A model generated the notes under the pieces. The model was not told the origin of the DNA and did not search any database. It saw only the letters and a program-made list of their open reading frames with translations. The position numbers were made by a program, and so were the translations under genes. Positions 60,586 to 64,000 of a DNA stretch of 64,000 nucleotides are shown here, piece after piece. The number at the start of each line of letters is the position of its first letter. Within the stretch, counting starts at the first letter, position 1. Source of the stretch: JANQHS01 sp965227315 (GTDB taxonomy: Bacteria; Bacteroidota; Bacteroidia; Cytophagales; CCMP332). The stretch covers positions 496,001 to 560,000 of the forward strand of contig OZ245737.1 of NCBI GenBank assembly GCA_965227315.1. The letters are read 5' to 3'.

Positions 60586-62772
60586 CTAAATGTTGAACCA
60601 ATACGTCAATTTCAGCACCAGGGCACGATTCTTGGCCCTGAGCACATCGGAGAAGTAGTTTTCGGTATATACAATGAAGAAATCGGAGACCGGTGCGAAA
60701 CGATATTGCAGCCGCGTATTGATGTTGAAATTGTTGACCTGTTGATTATACTGAAAAAAGGCGCTGAGGAATAGCTTTCTTGTAAACGTAAGATCCAGCC
60801 TTGGGCCCAACAACCAAATACCCCCATCCTTTGCCTCTGTAAGATCAAGATAATTGTATTCCGCCCTGAAGTTGATCGATCCAAAAGGCTGAAATCTGTA
60901 ACCTACTTCAGTTCTAAAGAAATGTCTTGTAGAAGAATAAAAACCACCTGAAGCTACACTGAACTCATAGGTCAGCTTCTTCCTTCTGTCGGATTCGTAC
61001 CAGGCACCGTAGCGTTGCCATCTGTAATCGGTTTGAGCCGGAAGGGAATCATAATCATCAGGGTCAGTCCCGATATTGAAATGATTTTGAAGATAGATAT
61101 AGCTATGCTCCGTCCATGTGCCAAATGAACTGGTATTCAATAAGCGAAAGGAATAACCAAAATTCAGGCTCTGATCGGTCAGCCTCCAATCAGGGTTGAA
61201 AATATGCTCAAAATTCACATTGGGGCCATGACGAATAAGTGTCTTGGAATCAGGATAGAACTGATAATTGGCAAATTGAGTAAAGGACTGGAAGCCACGT
61301 CTGGGCAGAAAACCCACGTCAAGCTGATAGTTCTGTCCAATCAGTTGATGCCCGGCCCCGATCGAAAAATTTCGACTCTGATAGCTAAGAAACCCGCCAT
61401 GGGCCCAATCATCGCCCGACATTCCCGGAGTCTCGGATCTGAACAGATAAAAATCACCATCCCACTTACCATCTCCGGAAAGGAGGTTGTATTCCAATCC
61501 ATAAGCACGGTTATAGTCATTGTCGACAGTACCGGCCTCTCCATCCTCGGTATCATGGAACCTGATCCCCTGACGGTTCACAAAGATCCCGGAGATATTG
61601 GAACGGGTGAATGTCTTTTGCTGGAAAAGTGCTACGGTGTAATTATTGTTTGTATCTGCACGGTACAGACCATCTTCCTGCATATTCAAGAATCCTATCC
61701 TCAGGTTTTCATTCAACTTTCCCGATAACCTGGCTCCCGCGATGATGGGTTTTTGCAGACCGATCCTTCGGGAGAAGAACACCCGGGAATTCGGATAACC
61801 AAAACGCTGGAACAGGTCGGCATTCTCCAGGAAAAACTGTCTTCGCTCCGGAAAGAAGAGCTCAAATCGCTGCAGATTGGTTTGCTGGCGATCAACCTCA
61901 ACCTGGGAAAAATCGGGGTTGAAGGTTAGGTCCAGATTCATTGCGGGTCCAAGGCCGATCTTCATATCTCCCCCCGCATCATACCTGGTGCTGAATTCCT
62001 CTTCTTCCTCGCTATCGTCATAAAACCTGGCCCCTCGTGCGGCCACGTATGGAATTACCGAAATATTCGGTCCGGGCTTGGGAAGTTCGTCATCCCAATG
62101 GATCTTGCCGGCATATCCAAAATTGGAAGCACCAAACTGGCGCGGAACAAAATTCCAGGTGGAAACCTGGTTGTTCTTCAGGTCATGCCTAAGGAAGTGC
62201 ACGTTCCAATGTTTCAATTCCTTTTTGTAGCGAATCGACTTAAAAGGAATTTTCATCTCTGCCGTCCATTGCAGGCTATCGCGGAAAGTTTCCAGATACC
62301 ATATATTGTCCCATTCCTCGGCAACATTTTGTCCCGAAAAAACGGTTCCCTCGCGCTGAACACCATATGGCGTCGTACCAAAGGTGAAGCCATTGGTCTT
62401 GTCATCATAGGTATCGAAGTAAACCGAGAAATTGTCACTCCCGATAAAACCCCAGTCCCGCCTTAGGCTCTGCACCACAAATGGCCCTTGGGTCGTATCC
62501 CTCATGATCGCGCCTATATATAGGAACTTGTCATCGAAGGCCATCTTGACCAGGGTCTGACTGATGACCGGCGCAGTATCATTGGGAGAATTCAGATAAA
62601 AGGTAATGGCTGAGTCGGCAGTATTCCATACCTCTTCATCCAGTTTTCCGTCCAGATCGATCTTCCCTTCGGTGCGATGAACATGGAAATCCTTGACGAC
62701 ACCTTCCTGCGCAAGAGCGTGTTTCCAGGCCATCAAAAAAACCAACAGCAAAAGGGGATGCTTCCAAATCAT
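60586..62772 (-). CDS. DUF5916 protein with CBM9-like N-terminal domain
   Basis: 728 residues. A signal peptide (HPLLLLVFLMAWKHALAQ) is followed by a CBM9-like beta-sandwich (IDLDGKLDEEVWNTADSAI, about 35-220) and the DUF5916 region (about 240-728) with FNPDFSQVEVDRQQTNLQRF and RRQFFLENADLFQ; aromatic beta-strands to the C-terminus suggest an outer membrane barrel (ALVLKLTYWFN). A common Bacteroidota surface protein, possibly binding carbohydrate. Exact role unknown. Confidence 0.9.
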   Translation of the reverse strand: MIWKHPLLLLVFLMAWKHALAQEGVVKDFHVHRTEGKIDLDGKLDEEVWNTADSAITFYLNSPNDTAPVISQTLVKMAFDDKFLYIGAIMRDTTQGPFVVQSLRRDWGFIGSDNFSVYFDTYDDKTNGFTFGTTPYGVQREGTVFSGQNVAEEWDNIWYLETFRDSLQWTAEMKIPFKSIRYKKELKHWNVHFLRHDLKNNQVSTWNFVPRQFGASNFGYAGKIHWDDELPKPGPNISVIPYVAARGARFYDDSEEEEEFSTRYDAGGDMKIGLGPAMNLDLTFNPDFSQVEVDRQQTNLQRFELFFPERRQFFLENADLFQRFGYPNSRVFFSRRIGLQKPIIAGARLSGKLNENLRIGFLNMQEDGLYRADTNNNYTVALFQQKTFTRSNISGIFVNRQGIRFHDTEDGEAGTVDNDYNRAYGLEYNLLSGDGKWDGDFYLFRSETPGMSGDDWAHGGFLSYQSRNFSIGAGHQLIGQNYQLDVGFLPRRGFQSFTQFANYQFYPDSKTLIRHGPNVNFEHIFNPDWRLTDQSLNFGYSFRLLNTSSFGTWTEHSYIYLQNHFNIGTDPDDYDSLPAQTDYRWQRYGAWYESDRRKKLTYEFSVASGGFYSSTRHFFRTEVGYRFQPFGSINFRAEYNYLDLTEAKDGGIWLLGPRLDLTFTRKLFLSAFFQYNQQVNNFNINTRLQYRFAPVSDFFIVYTENYFSDVLRAKNRALVLKLTYWFNI

Positions 62773-62817
62773 CTGATTTGGCGAAAAAAATCAAAAATCC
62801 AATTAATTATTGTCTGT

Positions 62818-62839
62818 TGATCAAATAATGATCAAATAA
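62818..62839. repeat. Tandem 11-bp direct repeat
   Basis: TGATCAAATAA occurs twice head to tail with no gap (62818-62828, 62829-62839). Each copy has the palindromic core TGATCA, so two sites one helical turn apart on the same DNA face are possible. It lies between the DUF5916 start and the T9SS type B gene. Confidence 0.6.
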
Positions 62840-62854
62840 AACCCAATGGGCTTT
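62834..62854 (-). terminator. Short terminator after the T9SS type B gene
   Basis: Minus-strand AAAGCCC/GGGTTTT (one G-U pair, loop ATT) directly follows the stop, then TTATTTG. Small but well placed. Confidence 0.5.
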
Positions 62855-64000
62855 TCAACGAATCAGATTGACCGTCTCCGTGATATCAAATTTGGTTCCA
62901 TCCAGAAATTCTCCCGAACATTTGACCACATATACGCCAAGCGGATATCCGTCGCCGGTCCATCCTTCCGTAGTGGACTGGATCAGATCCCGGGATTCAT
63001 AAACCTGGTTGCCCCAGGTGCTATAAACCCTGAAAGAAAAATTCTGATCGCTCAACGTTGTTCCATAAACCTTCAGAGTCCTGTTCTCAGGATCTTCAGA
63101 ATTGCTTGAAAATGCGGTCGGGATATAGATGAGGTTCTCCTGGATCTGTGACAAGACCTCAACCAAGACGGAATCAATACCAGGGCATGCATCCGCATAG
63201 GCAAAAACATAGGTCGTAAAGGTACCCACCGAATTGTAGGTATGAGTGATCGTGTTTCCCGAGCTTACGCCGGTATTTCCATCACCAAAATCCCAAACCA
63301 GGCTATCAAAACTTCCGGAAGAAATTGAGAAGTTCACAGGCTCCTGGACTACTACTGGTCCCGAAGGACTACTGATGGATACTGCCGGTCCGCTGATCAG
63401 GTTTATTTGCGCCGTGTCGATATCAGAAGGACAATTGGCAACATCAAAGGCCTGAGCGGAAACCACAAAAGCGCCCGGAGCCAATTGAAGGGTATTCAGG
63501 TTGTATACATTGCTGGCCGAAGTATCTACCGGAGCTCCCTCTTCATACCATACATAGGTAAAAGGTGCCGTACCCCCTGTAACAGCCGCAGTGAAGGGTA
63601 CGGAAGAACCTAAACATACATTGGAGTTTTGAGGCCCGCTTACCGTGATGTTCGATGGAGGTGAATTCCTAACCGACAAAAAGTCGGTGGATGTACAACC
63701 GGATTCAATGGTCATGGTCAAACTGAAATCACCTGTACCAAAGATCTGGGGCTCGGCAATGGAAGGGTCAGAAATGGGTCCTCCTGAGGGCTGCCATTGA
63801 AAGACGGGATTATTACCCTGATTGCTGATCTGAGTATTGACCTGAACGGTGTCTCCGGGACAAACAAAAGTTGTATCCGGATTCAAAATAGTCACCATCG
63901 GGTTATCAACGTTCAATGAAACGCTGGATGTATCGTTGCAACCTATGGAATCAGTAACATCAACGACATAGGTTGTGGAGTTTCCCGGGAATACAAGCGG
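62855..64000 (-). CDS. T9SS type B (gliding-motility C-terminal) protein with PKD domain, 3' part
   Basis: The frame is open to the right edge, so the start lies outside; 381 codons are visible. Ig/PKD-like repeats with DFLSVRNSPP and CPGDTVQVNT-type patterns, then a PKD domain (VWDFGDGNTGVSS), then a gliding motility-associated C-terminal domain of about 90 residues (IYIPTAFSSNSEDPENRTL, YSTWGNQVYESRDL, GWTGDGYPLGVYVV, ending ETVNLIR), the CHU_C or type B T9SS signal. Probably a very large surface protein. Next to it is DUF5916. Confidence 0.92.
   Translation of the reverse strand, partial: PLVFPGNSTTYVVDVTDSIGCNDTSSVSLNVDNPMVTILNPDTTFVCPGDTVQVNTQISNQGNNPVFQWQPSGGPISDPSIAEPQIFGTGDFSLTMTIESGCTSTDFLSVRNSPPSNITVSGPQNSNVCLGSSVPFTAAVTGGTAPFTYVWYEEGAPVDTSASNVYNLNTLQLAPGAFVVSAQAFDVANCPSDIDTAQINLISGPAVSISSPSGPVVVQEPVNFSISSGSFDSLVWDFGDGNTGVSSGNTITHTYNSVGTFTTYVFAYADACPGIDSVLVEVLSQIQENLIYIPTAFSSNSEDPENRTLKVYGTTLSDQNFSFRVYSTWGNQVYESRDLIQSTTEGWTGDGYPLGVYVVKCSGEFLDGTKFDITETVNLIR

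Overview
The window is a piece of a Bacteroidota chromosome, most likely a marine Flavobacteriales or Cryomorphaceae-type bacterium. This rests on the type A and type B sorting domains of the type IX secretion system (T9SS), on Bacteroidota-restricted families (DUF5683, DUF5916, LETM1-related, GEVED and delta-60 proteins), on the gene order parA-parB-DUF5683-dapB-lepB, on promoters with the TAnnTTTG -7 element a short distance before start codons, and on the general lack of Shine-Dalgarno sequences. Protein coding density is high, and many starts overlap the upstream stop.

Layout. 1-7.5 kb: the 5' part of an MBOAT acyltransferase (cut by the left edge), a 1792-residue T9SS beta-helix protein and an MDR oxidoreductase. 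7.6-16.8 kb: a second giant T9SS protein with a glycine-rich block, a small lipoprotein, a methyltransferase, a delta-60 repeat T9SS protein and a T9SS sugar dehydrogenase. 16.9-18.5 kb: two unrecognised AT-richer genes and tRNA-Cys. 18.6-22.8 kb (minus strand): rpsA with unusually long low-complexity ends, an NlpC/P60 peptidase, smpB and a hot-dog thioesterase. 22.8-31.2 kb (plus strand): pyrG-yidC-OMP, an AT-rich gap with a cluster of DnaA boxes (candidate oriC), then parA-parB-DUF5683-dapB-lepB. 31.2-39.4 kb: ung, a GT17 glycosyltransferase with a methyltransferase, apaG with another methyltransferase, a LysR regulator, small unknown proteins, a Fic protein and a YitT protein. 39.4-44.9 kb (minus): TetR, a small exported protein, an ABC exporter with degenerate ATPase motifs, an HlyD adaptor and a TolC channel. 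45.2-51.4 kb: a TPMT-type methyltransferase, an SpmA/SpmB fusion, an ECF sigma factor with a probable anti-sigma factor and a beta-barrel protein, and LemA-TPM-TPM. 51.4-57.3 kb: a PaaR-like TetR regulator and paaABCD, followed by a LemA-like lipoprotein and a LETM1-related protein. 57.3-64 kb: a helical-repeat protein, a 581-bp gap with a small ORF and a candidate small RNA, PaaE, a DUF5916 protein, and a T9SS type B protein cut by the right edge.

How parts fit together. Genes left of about 22.75 kb are mostly on the minus strand and genes right of it mostly on the plus strand up to about 31 kb. Together with the DnaA boxes before parAB, this fits a replication origin at 26.9-27.05 kb. The paa genes encode the ring-epoxidising phenylacetyl-CoA epoxygenase, with a palindrome before the regulator that matches the published PaaR operator at all but one fixed position. 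The least explained stretch is 58.8-59.4 kb. There a 47-codon ORF with a plausible promoter and a downstream terminator runs opposite a compact, highly structured candidate RNA with its own -7 element and a U10 terminator. This may be a peptide/antisense-RNA pair.
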